Shown here: positions 18,483 to 26,365 of the stretch, piece by piece
Layout: each line of letters opens with the position of its first letter
How positions within the stretch are numbered: position 1 is the first letter of the stretch
Source of the DNA: Plantactinospora soyae
GTDB lineage: Bacteria; Actinomycetota; Actinomycetes; Mycobacteriales; Micromonosporaceae
Length of the DNA stretch: 64,000 nucleotides
NCBI RefSeq assembly: GCF_014874095.1
Contig: NZ_JADBEB010000001.1
Coordinates: 4,836,001-4,900,000, forward strand
Direction of reading: 5' to 3'
Position numbers and translations under genes: made by a program
Notes under the pieces: model-generated
The model's input: the letters and a program-made list of their open reading frames with translations, nothing else
Told to the model about the DNA's origin: nothing
Database searches by the model: none

Positions 18483-20537
18483 ATGTCCCGACGGCGCCAC
18501 ATCTTCGGCGCGCTGCTGGTGACGGCGACGGTGTTGGCCGGGGCGCCCACCGGCGTACAGGCCGGCGAGCGGCACCGGCCGGAGTCCGCGCCAAGCTTCG
18601 ACCTCCAGGCCCACCGTGGCGGGCTCGGCCTGCGGGTGGAGAACACGCTCGCGTCCTTCGGCAACGCCCTGCGACTCGGGGTCAGCACCCTCGAACTCGA
18701 CGTGCAGATCACCGCCGACCGGCAGGCGGTGGTCACCCACGACCGTCGGGTCACCGGCACCAAGTGTGTCGACACCGGACCGGCGACGCCCGGCGACACC
18801 GCGTTCCCCTACGTCGGCAAGTACGTCAACACCCTCACCCTGGCCCAGGTGCGTACGCTCGACTGCGGCAGCCGGACCCTGGCCGACAAGCCGGGCCAAC
18901 TCGCCGTACCCGGTGCCCGGATGCCGCTGCTCCGGGAGGTCTTCGCGCTGGTCAAGCGGTACGGCGCGGACGACGTGACGCTCAACGTGGAGACCAAGGT
19001 GGAGGCCGGCGCGCCGGCCGAGACCGCGCCCCGGGAGCAGTTCGTCCAGGTCACCGCGGCCGAGATCCGGGCCACCGGACTGCTGGAGCAGGTCACCATC
19101 CAGAGCTTCGACTGGGGCGCGCTGATGCGGATGCGTCAGGTCGAGCCCCGACTGCCACTGGTGGCGCTGACCAACTACGACTTCCTGCAAACCGGTGCGC
19201 CGGGTGCCTCACCCTGGCTCGGCGGGCTGGACATCGACGACTTCGGCGGCGACCCGATCAGGGCGATCAGGACCTTCGGCGCCCGGACCTTCTCGCCGGT
19301 GCACGGCTTTCCGCAGAACGGCACGGTCACCGAACCCGGCTACCGGCCGTACGTGACCAAGCAGCTGGTCGAGCACGCGCACCGCAACGGCGTCAGGGTC
19401 GTGCCGTGGACGGTGGACGACGTACCGACGATGGCCAAGCTGCTCGACGACGGGGTGGACGGCATCATCACCGACTACCCGGACCGGCTGCGTACGCTGC
19501 TCGCGCAGCGCCGGATCGCGCTGCCCCGGGGGTACGCGGCACCGTTCGACATCCAGGCGCACCGGGGCGGCCGGGCGACCAGGCCGGAGAACACCCTGCC
19601 GGCGTTCCGGAACGCGCTGGAGAATTCGGCGATCTCGACCCTGGAGCTGGACACCGGGGTGACCCGGGACGGCCAGCTCGTGGTGCTGCACGACCGGACG
19701 ATCAACGGCAGCCACTGCGAGGACACCGCGCCGGCCAGCCCGGGGGACAGGGCGTTCCCGTACGTCGGAAAACTGGTCCACGACCTGACGTGGAAGCAGA
19801 TCAGGACCATCGACTGCGGGTCGAAGACGCTGCCGGAACTGCCGGACCAGGTCGCCGTGCCGGGTGCCGGCATCCCGACCCTCGACCAGGTGTTCGACCT
19901 GGTGCGGTCGAGCGGCCGGCGGGACGTACGGCTGAACATCGAGACGAAGCTCAGTCCGCTGGTGGCGGACACCGAGCCGTACCGCAGCTTCACCGCCAAG
20001 CTGGTCCGGGCGATCGAGCGGGCCGGCCTCACCGACCGGGTGACGATCCAGTCCTTCGACTGGCGGACCATCACGTACGCCCGGCAGCTCAACCGGAAGA
20101 TCGGCACCGTCGCCCTGGTCTGGCAGTACGGCCCGGCCGAGTGCGCCAGCCTGGCCGACGAGTGCTCCCTGCGGGCGGTCTACGGTGACCGTTCGGTGCG
20201 CAGCCCCTGGACCGCCGGCCTGGACTGGTGGCGGTACCAGGACCTGGGCAAACTGGTCCGGGCCGCCGGTGCCGGAACGGTCTCCGCGAACTGGCAGGTG
20301 CACGATTCGGCCCAGGGCATCGTACGGTCGACCGACTGGTATCTGCGGCAGGATCCGGCCTACTTCCATGGACCGACGGTGCCGGAACTGCAACGCCGGT
20401 ACGGGCTCAAGGTGGTGCCGTACACGGTGGACGACCCGGCGGTGATGCAGCGGGTCATCGACCTCGGCGTGGACGGCATCATCACCGATTACCCCGAGCG
20501 GCTGGTGGCGGTGGCGATCCGCAACGGCCTCCGCTGA
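18483..20537 (+). CDS. exported protein with two tandem glycerophosphodiester phosphodiesterase domains
   Basis: A 684-residue protein. The signal peptide (MSRRRHIFGALLVTATVLAG, cleavage near VQAG) precedes two homologous GDPD domains, about 40-345 and 355-680. Each domain keeps the catalytic set: QAHRGG with ENT, then LELD, HD, and LNVETK or LNIETK. Each also has a family-specific insert with CxDTxPAxPGDxAFPYVGK and a second Cys in DCGS, possibly a disulfide. A single GDPD is 250-350 residues, so this is an internal duplication. It should hydrolyse extracytoplasmic glycerophosphodiesters or teichoic-type polymers. Earlier in-frame starts exist, but Met at 18483 gives a proper signal peptide. 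Confidence 0.9.
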   Translation: MSRRRHIFGALLVTATVLAGAPTGVQAGERHRPESAPSFDLQAHRGGLGLRVENTLASFGNALRLGVSTLELDVQITADRQAVVTHDRRVTGTKCVDTGPATPGDTAFPYVGKYVNTLTLAQVRTLDCGSRTLADKPGQLAVPGARMPLLREVFALVKRYGADDVTLNVETKVEAGAPAETAPREQFVQVTAAEIRATGLLEQVTIQSFDWGALMRMRQVEPRLPLVALTNYDFLQTGAPGASPWLGGLDIDDFGGDPIRAIRTFGARTFSPVHGFPQNGTVTEPGYRPYVTKQLVEHAHRNGVRVVPWTVDDVPTMAKLLDDGVDGIITDYPDRLRTLLAQRRIALPRGYAAPFDIQAHRGGRATRPENTLPAFRNALENSAISTLELDTGVTRDGQLVVLHDRTINGSHCEDTAPASPGDRAFPYVGKLVHDLTWKQIRTIDCGSKTLPELPDQVAVPGAGIPTLDQVFDLVRSSGRRDVRLNIETKLSPLVADTEPYRSFTAKLVRAIERAGLTDRVTIQSFDWRTITYARQLNRKIGTVALVWQYGPAECASLADECSLRAVYGDRSVRSPWTAGLDWWRYQDLGKLVRAAGAGTVSANWQVHDSAQGIVRSTDWYLRQDPAYFHGPTVPELQRRYGLKVVPYTVDDPAVMQRVIDLGVDGIITDYPERLVAVAIRNGLR

Positions 20538-20540
20538 CCT

Positions 20541-20594
20541 GTTAGGAAGGGCCCCTTCTTCTACAAAAAACGATAACAAGGGGCCCTTCCTTAC
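20541..20594. repeat. long palindrome between convergent genes, candidate bidirectional terminator
   Basis: Arms at 20541-20557 (GTTAGGAAGGGCCCCTT) and 20578-20594 (AAGGGGCCCTTCCTTAC) pair at 16 of 17 positions around a 20-base AT-rich loop with ACAAAAAACG. It starts 4 bases after the GDPD stop, and its right arm contains the TAA of the opposing aminotransferase gene (20591-20593). I recall similar palindromes as dispersed repeats in Micromonosporaceae, but could not check. Confidence 0.75.
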
Positions 20595-21715
20595 ACCTTG
20601 TCGAAGTAGGTGCGGACCTCGGCGACCACCGTCTCCAGGTGCTCGTCGGAAAGTTCGGGGTAGATCGGGAGGGATAGGCACTCCCGGGCCCAGGCCTCGG
20701 TGACCGGGAGGTCGCCCGGCTGGTGACCGAGCGAGGCGTACGCGGGTTGCAGGTGCAGCGGGATCGGGTAGTGCACCCCGGCGCCGATGCCGGCGTCGCG
20801 CAGATGGGCCAGCAGCCCTTCCCGGTGCCGGGTACGCACCACGAACAGGTGGTGGACGCCGCGCCGGTTCGGTGGCTCGACCGGCAGGACGAGGTCGCCG
20901 ACTCCGTCGAGCCGGGCGCGGTAGGCGGCTGCCAACTCCCGCCGTCGCTGGTTGCCCTCGGCCAGCGTGGTCAGCTTCACCGCCAGCACGGCCGCCTGAA
21001 GCGTGTCGAGCCGGGCCGCGTAGCCGACGGTGAGGTGCTCGTACTTGCTGGTGCGACCGTGGTCGGCCAGGCGCCGGATCCGGTCGGCCAGCGCCGGGTC
21101 CGAGGTGGTGACGGCCCCGGCGTCGCCGAACGCGCCGAGGTTCTTGCCGGGATAGAACGAGAAGCAACCGATCCGGCCGTACGCCCCGGCGCGGACCGTC
21201 GAGCCGTCGTCGCGGACGTACTCCGCCCCGTGGGCCTGTGCGGCGTCCTCGATCACCGGCACTCCGGCCGCCGAGGCGATCGCGCCGATCGCGCTCAGGT
21301 TGACCGGCAGCCCGTAGAGGTGCACCGGCAGCACCGCGCGGACCCGGTCGATCACCGCCTTCAGCGCGTCGGGGTCCATCCCCCCGGTCTCCTCGTCCAC
21401 CTCGACGAAGCGCGGTCGGGCGCCCAGCCAGCTCACCGGCTCGGCGGTGGCGACGAAGGTGTGTGCCGGAACGGCCACCTCGTCACCGGGTCCCACGCCG
21501 AGGGCGGCCAGGCTCAGGTGGATCGCGGCCGTGCCGGAGGAGACTCCGACGGCGTGGCTGGTGCCGCAGAAGGCGGCGAAGGCCGACTCGAACTCGCCGA
21601 CCTCCCGGCCGAGGATGAACCGGGTGTCGTCGACGACGGCTCGGATCGCCGCGTCGATCGCGTCGCGGTGCCGGTCGTACGCGGCGGCAAGGTCGACCAG
21701 GGGAATTCGGGGCAT
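20591..21715 (-). CDS. DegT/DnrJ/EryC1/StrS-family sugar aminotransferase
   Basis: A 374-residue PLP-dependent enzyme that aminates a keto group on a nucleotide sugar. The PLP lysine is about Lys191 in FSFYPGKNLGAFGDAG; IEDAAQAHGA near 155 supplies the cofactor-binding Asp, and SSGTAAIHL near 60 the phosphate contacts. The GKNLGA form is that of the 3-amino-sugar (WbpE/QdtB-like) branch. A Gfo/Idh oxidoreductase lies upstream on the same strand, the usual partner for 3-keto then 3-amino sugar formation. The ATG at 21715 has AGGAG 6 nt upstream and is preferred over the GTG at 21736. The stop codon lies inside the palindrome. Confidence 0.9.
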   Translation of the reverse strand: MPRIPLVDLAAAYDRHRDAIDAAIRAVVDDTRFILGREVGEFESAFAAFCGTSHAVGVSSGTAAIHLSLAALGVGPGDEVAVPAHTFVATAEPVSWLGARPRFVEVDEETGGMDPDALKAVIDRVRAVLPVHLYGLPVNLSAIGAIASAAGVPVIEDAAQAHGAEYVRDDGSTVRAGAYGRIGCFSFYPGKNLGAFGDAGAVTTSDPALADRIRRLADHGRTSKYEHLTVGYAARLDTLQAAVLAVKLTTLAEGNQRRRELAAAYRARLDGVGDLVLPVEPPNRRGVHHLFVVRTRHREGLLAHLRDAGIGAGVHYPIPLHLQPAYASLGHQPGDLPVTEAWARECLSLPIYPELSDEHLETVVAEVRTYFDKV

Positions 21716-21740
21716 CACAGGCTCCTGACTGTTCACGCTG

Positions 21741-21840
21741 CGGGCGAACCACGTCGCCGTGGAGAGTGCGGGCGTACCGCGTCGCCGTGGAGAGTGCGGG
21801 CGTACCGCGTCGCTGTGGGAGGTGCGGGCGTATCGCGTCG
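21741..21840. repeat. 28-bp tandem repeat, about 3.6 copies
   Basis: Units begin at 21741, 21769, 21797 and 21825 (partial), each starting CGGGCG and containing CGTCGC and GTGGGAG or GTGGAGAG. The first two full units differ at two positions; the third has a few changes. They fill most of the 138-base gap between the aminotransferase and the Gfo/Idh gene. No spacers are present, so this is not CRISPR. Confidence 0.85.
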
Positions 21841-21853
21841 GGCGGCCCTGTGT

Positions 21854-22969
21854 TCAGTGTGCGGCGGGTGTGAGGTCGGGATGCGGTCCGTCGGAGTGCG
21901 GCCGTCCGACCGGTGCCGGGTCGACAGGTGTCCGCTCGATCGCCGGCGACCCGGGAATCCGGGGAACCGTCACCGTCACGCCACCGGCCCGGAGCGAGGC
22001 GTCGGCCGCCTCCAGTACGGCCACCACCCGGGCGCCGTTCCAGCCGTCGGTCCGGGGCCGGGCGCCGGTGCGTACGCAGTCCAGGAAGTGTCCCAGCTCC
22101 ACGGCCAGCGGTTCGGCCGTGGAGAGCACCGGTACGTGCGCCGCGTCGTCGCGCAGCCGGTACTGCCGGACGCCGTGTCCGTCCGGCTCCAGTGGTTCGG
22201 CGCCCTTGTCGAAGACGGTGAGCCGGGCGTCGGTCTTCAGGTCGTCGTAGACGAGCATCCGGCGGGTGCCGACGACGGTGGTACGCCGGGTCTTCGCCGG
22301 ATCCAGCCAGCTCACGTGCATGTGCGCGACCACGTCGTCCGGGTACCCGACGGTGACGAACATGACGTCCTCGACGCCGTCGTGCAGGTACCGGCCGCCC
22401 TGTGCGGCGACCCAGCGGGGCTCGGCCCCGAGCAGGTAGTTGGCGATGGAGACGTCGTGCGGCCCGATGGACCAGAACGTGTGCAGGTCGCTCTGGATCC
22501 GGCCGAGGTTGAGGCGCTGGGAGTGCAGGTAGAGGACGTCACCTATCTCGCCGGCCCGGATGAACTCGCGCATCCGTTCGACCGCCGGGACGTACTCGAA
22601 GGTGTGGCCGACCATCAGCACCAGGCCCTGGCGGTCGGCCGTCTCGGTCAGCGTGACCGCGTCGGCGACGGACATCGCCAGCGGCTTCTCGACGAAGACG
22701 TGCTTGCCGGCGGCCAGCGCCCGGCGGGCCAGTGGCGCGTGGCTCGGCGCCGGGGTGGCGATCAGGACCGCGACGACCTCGTCGTCGTCGAGGACCTCGT
22801 CCAGGTCGTCGGTGGCCCGCACCTGTGGGTACAGCTCGGTCGCGGCCTGGCGTCGGTCGGGACTGGCGTCCACCAGATAGCGCCACCGCGACTGTGCCAG
22901 TTGGTCGAGGTTCCGGGCGAGATTGGTACCCCAGTAGCCAAAGCCGATCAGGCCCAACTTCTCGGTCAC
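21854..22969 (-). CDS. Gfo/Idh/MocA-family nucleotide-sugar oxidoreductase
   Basis: A 371-residue NAD(P)-dependent dehydrogenase. The N-terminal Rossmann motif is GLIGFGYWGTNLARN (about 6-20), EKPLAMS near 94 holds the conserved Lys, and WSIGPHDVSI holds the catalytic His. The GYWGTN form is typical of WlbA/WbpB-like enzymes that oxidise C3 of a UDP-sugar before transamination. The aminotransferase downstream fits that use. The last 25 residues are Pro/His-rich and variable. The GTG at 22969 has GGAGA upstream; the longer frame from 23176 is non-homologous leader. Confidence 0.88.
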   Translation of the reverse strand: MTEKLGLIGFGYWGTNLARNLDQLAQSRWRYLVDASPDRRQAATELYPQVRATDDLDEVLDDDEVVAVLIATPAPSHAPLARRALAAGKHVFVEKPLAMSVADAVTLTETADRQGLVLMVGHTFEYVPAVERMREFIRAGEIGDVLYLHSQRLNLGRIQSDLHTFWSIGPHDVSIANYLLGAEPRWVAAQGGRYLHDGVEDVMFVTVGYPDDVVAHMHVSWLDPAKTRRTTVVGTRRMLVYDDLKTDARLTVFDKGAEPLEPDGHGVRQYRLRDDAAHVPVLSTAEPLAVELGHFLDCVRTGARPRTDGWNGARVVAVLEAADASLRAGGVTVTVPRIPGSPAIERTPVDPAPVGRPHSDGPHPDLTPAAH

Positions 22970-23241
22970 GATACTGTCTCCAATGGATCGGGGACGGTGA
23001 TGGGTCGCCGGAGATGTCGCCGTGGTTCGCTCGTACGACGTGAATTCCATTCGTCGATGAGCGCTCGCGATCGGATGTTGAAAATCGTCGTGACAGCGCC
23101 TGTCCCGACTCAGTGGGCGCCGCCCGGTCGAGTAGTCGATAGGCGGCCGATGATTTCGTTGATAATGCGGTGACAATTCATCGGGGATCCTGCTACGGCG
23201 CCCCCGCGACCCGCCAGACGGCTGTCCAGTTCCCGACCTCG

Positions 23242-25137
23242 TCAGGTCGACCGGAACGAGGAAGGGCGAGCGTTTCGCGTATTCGGCACCAGTGCCGAGG
23301 CGCGGAGGGTCTGATCCGGGTGGCCGCAGAGCCAGGCGAGGCGTTCGATCATCTTTTCCGGATCCTCGAACGGATCCAGCCCGGTCACCTCGGTCGGATT
23401 CAACGCCGGAACCGAGACGTGCGAGATCAGCGGATGCAACGGCCGTACGTCGATCTCACCCTCGCCGAGCAGGTCCTCGTGGAGTTTCTCGCCGGGCCGC
23501 AGGCCGGTGTAGATGATCCGGGGCTCGCCGGGTGCCTGGGCGGCGAGCTGCCGGGCCAGGTCGTCGATGCGTACCGGCTTGCCCATGTCGAGCACCAGCG
23601 CCTCGCCGTCCCGCCCGAGTGCCGCGGCCTGGAGCACGAGCTGTACCGCCTCCTGCACGCTCATCAGGTAGCGGGTCACGTCCGGGTGCGTGACGGTGAT
23701 CGGCAGTCCAGCGTCGATCTGGGCCCGGAAGGCGGTGACCACCGATCCCCGGCTGCTCAGCACGTTGCCGAACCGGACGCTGAGGAAGGTGCCGGCCTCG
23801 TTGGCGCCGGTGTACGCGGTCAGCCGCTCGGTGATCCGTTTGGAGTAGCCGAGGACGCTGATCGGGTTCGCCGCCTTGTCGGTGGAGATGTTCACGAACC
23901 TGGCCACGTCGCGCGCGGCATTCAGGACGGAGAGGGTGCCCCAGACGTTGGTCTTGATCGCCTCCCCGGGATGCCGCTGCAACAGGGTGAGGTGTTTGAG
24001 CGCGGCGGCGTGGAAGATGATGTCGGGGCGCCGGTCCCGGATCGTCCGCGCGATGCCCTCGCTGTCGCGCAGGTCGGCCAGGATCAGTTCGGGCCCGTCC
24101 AGCAGCGCCCGGCCCGAGAGCGACAACTGCAGCCCGTGCAGCGCCGACTCGTCCCGGTCGAGCATCATCAGCTCGCCCGGGTCGGCCCGGAGGATCTGCC
24201 GGCACAACTCGGAGCCGATCGATCCGCCGGCCCCGGTGACCAGCACCCGCCGGCCGGTCAGGGCCGAGTCCGCGTTGCCGAGGTCGGCGACGACCTGACG
24301 CCTGCCGAGCAGGTCGTCGATCTCCGGGTCCCGTACGTCGGCGACGCTGATCCGTTGGTTGACCAGGTCCCGTACCGGCGGCAGCACCTTGAACTCGGCA
24401 CCGGCGGCCAGCGTGGCGGCCCGGACGACACGGATCAGTTCCGCGTCCGCGTTGGCGACCGAGAAGATCACGGTACTGGCGCCGGTCAGGGCCAGCGCCT
24501 CACGGATCTCCCGGCGGCCACCGAGCACGCGTACGTCGTCGATCCGTAGGTGCCGCTTGTCGGGATCGTCGTCGAGCAGGCCGACCGGCAGGTATCCGCC
24601 CCGGGGATCGCTCACCATCGCGCGCAGCAGTGCCTGGCCGGCCGAACCCAGGCCGAAGAGCAGCACCGGGGTTGCCGAGCGGGTGTTGGGGCGCAGGGAA
24701 CGGTCGCGCCGGTGGCGGTACGCGGACCGGACGCAGAGCATCAGGAGCAGGGCCACCGCCGCGCCGACCGGCGGGGTGCTGGCCGGGATCGGGTGGTCCG
24801 CCATGGTGAGGACGGCGAGCAGCATGACCGCCGCGCTCGCGGCCACCGTCGCGGCCAGCGCCCGGATCTCCTGGAGACTTCCGAGCGGGTGTCGTCCCCA
24901 GTGTCTGCGCTGCACCGAGGCGAGGGTGGGATGCAGGGCGGCGGCGATCAGTCCGGCGCCGACGACCTGGACGAGCTGACCGGTGGTGAGGTCGAACTCG
25001 TATCTGGTCCAGGCTGCTGCGGTGAAGCCGCCGATCCACGCCAGGGCGTCGCCGGCCACCAGCGCCGCGACACGGCTCTGGGCCTTCCAGCGACGACCAG
25101 CGTTGGGGAGGGGTGGCGCATCTGCGCTGAGCGACAT
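23242..25137 (-). CDS. membrane-anchored NDP-sugar 4,6-dehydratase (PglF/CapD/FlaA1-like)
   Basis: A 631-residue protein. About four membrane helices (22-135) precede a CoA-binding-like domain (155-260) and a catalytic SDR domain with TGAGGSIGSE at 301-310. The active region STDKAANPISVLGYSKR at 418-434 supplies the Lys and the Tyr/Lys pair. The full-length, membrane-linked form is that of PglF/WbpM, which converts UDP-GlcNAc to the 4-keto-6-deoxy sugar. PglE-, PglD- and PglC-like genes at 43.2-45.8 kb could use its product. The ATG at 25137 has AGGAG 6 nt upstream. The 272 bases on either side of the gene hold promoters but no evident genes. Confidence 0.92.
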   Translation of the reverse strand: MSLSADAPPLPNAGRRWKAQSRVAALVAGDALAWIGGFTAAAWTRYEFDLTTGQLVQVVGAGLIAAALHPTLASVQRRHWGRHPLGSLQEIRALAATVAASAAVMLLAVLTMADHPIPASTPPVGAAVALLLMLCVRSAYRHRRDRSLRPNTRSATPVLLFGLGSAGQALLRAMVSDPRGGYLPVGLLDDDPDKRHLRIDDVRVLGGRREIREALALTGASTVIFSVANADAELIRVVRAATLAAGAEFKVLPPVRDLVNQRISVADVRDPEIDDLLGRRQVVADLGNADSALTGRRVLVTGAGGSIGSELCRQILRADPGELMMLDRDESALHGLQLSLSGRALLDGPELILADLRDSEGIARTIRDRRPDIIFHAAALKHLTLLQRHPGEAIKTNVWGTLSVLNAARDVARFVNISTDKAANPISVLGYSKRITERLTAYTGANEAGTFLSVRFGNVLSSRGSVVTAFRAQIDAGLPITVTHPDVTRYLMSVQEAVQLVLQAAALGRDGEALVLDMGKPVRIDDLARQLAAQAPGEPRIIYTGLRPGEKLHEDLLGEGEIDVRPLHPLISHVSVPALNPTEVTGLDPFEDPEKMIERLAWLCGHPDQTLRASALVPNTRNARPSSFRST

Positions 25138-25409
25138 GTACGACTCCTGGTGCTGTTCTGTCTGGTGGTGAGCTGGCGGAACGCGGGGGGTCCTATTCGT
25201 CAGTGTTAAACATTTACCCGACGGGAAAGCGGATCGAGGGCTTTTCCCGGTTTTCCGCTCCTACCCGACCGGCCGCGTTACCGGACGCCCCCTGTGTCGT
25301 TGACGGGTCGGGCGGATTGGGTGACGGCACCGGTAGCCCGTGCGCCGGGCGCCAATTTATGAGAAAGCTACGCAATGGAAAAGCCGGACCTAGGTGAATA
25401 GAGAAAGCA

Positions 25410-26354
25410 TTGAAGATCGTCGTGACTGGCGGGGCCGGGTTCATCGGCTCTAATGTGGTACGCGCGCTCACGGCTGCCCCGGAGATCCAGGAGATCGTCG
25501 TCGTCGACGACTTCTCGACCGGTAGGCTCGAAAATCTCGTGGAACTGCCAGCCCGACTGCTGCCCGGCACGATTCTCGACCCGGCGACCCTCGACGAGGC
25601 GTTCGTCGGGGCGTCGAGCGTGATCCACCTGGCCGCCATACCCTCGGTCCAGCGATCCGTGGACGATCCGCTGCGCAGTCACCAGGCCAACGCGACCGGC
25701 ACCCTTACGGTGCTCGAGGCGGCGCGGCGGCACCGGGTACCGCACGTCGTCCTCGCCTCCTCCTCGTCGGTGTACGGCGGCAACCTGGCCCTGCCGAAGG
25801 AGGAGACGCTGCGGCCGATGCCGCTGAGCCCGTACGCGGTGTCGAAGCTGGCGACCGAGGCGTACGCGCTGGCCTACTCGTCCTGCTTTCGGCTTCCGGT
25901 GCTTCCGTTCCGGTTCTTCAACGTCTTCGGCCCCGGCCAGGCGGCCAACCACGCCTACGCGGCGGTGGTGCCCGCGTTCGTCTCCGCCGCGCTCGACGGC
26001 CGGCCGCTGCGGATATTCGGCGACGGACGCCAGACCCGGGACTTCACCTTCGTCGGCAGCGTCGCCTCGGTGATCGTGGACGCGGTCCTGCGCCGCGTGT
26101 CGGCGCCGGACGCCGTCAACCTCGCCTTCGGGTCCCGGGTCTCGCTGCTCGATCTCGCCGGCGAGTTGGAGGCCGTGCTGGGACGCAGCCTCGACGTCGT
26201 CCACGAGCAGCCCCGGCCGGGTGACGTGCGGGACTCGCAGGCGGACCGCACCCGACTGAGTTCCCTGTTCCCCTCGGTGCGGCCACATCCGCTGCGGGTG
26301 GGTCTGGAGGCCACCGTCGACTGGATGTCCGGCCGCGTTCTCGCCGGCCGCTAG
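25410..26354 (+). CDS. NAD-dependent nucleotide-sugar epimerase/dehydratase
   Basis: A 314-residue extended SDR. The Rossmann motif GGAGFIGSN is at 7-15, and the catalytic pieces are SSSSVYGG and LSPYAVSKLATE (Tyr-x3-Lys). It resembles UDP-glucose or UDP-GlcNAc 4-epimerases (GalE/WbpP branch), but substrate cannot be read from sequence. The start is a TTG at 25410, because KIVVTGGAGFIG must lie at the N-terminus and no ATG or GTG is available; AGAGAAAG precedes it. It is divergent from the PglF-like gene and is followed 11 bases later by the flippase. Confidence 0.9.
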   Translation: MKIVVTGGAGFIGSNVVRALTAAPEIQEIVVVDDFSTGRLENLVELPARLLPGTILDPATLDEAFVGASSVIHLAAIPSVQRSVDDPLRSHQANATGTLTVLEAARRHRVPHVVLASSSSVYGGNLALPKEETLRPMPLSPYAVSKLATEAYALAYSSCFRLPVLPFRFFNVFGPGQAANHAYAAVVPAFVSAALDGRPLRIFGDGRQTRDFTFVGSVASVIVDAVLRRVSAPDAVNLAFGSRVSLLDLAGELEAVLGRSLDVVHEQPRPGDVRDSQADRTRLSSLFPSVRPHPLRVGLEATVDWMSGRVLAGR

Positions 26355-26365
26355 CCTTCCGGGAC

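Noticed and set aside
21741-21840. CRISPR array
   Set aside because: The repeat units are directly adjacent with no spacers, and no cas genes are present. The same holds for the repeats at 48761 and 56304.
22970-23176. N-terminal extension of the Gfo/Idh protein
   Set aside because: The His/Arg-rich extension precedes the Rossmann fold and is not homologous; GTG 22969 has GGAGA in front.
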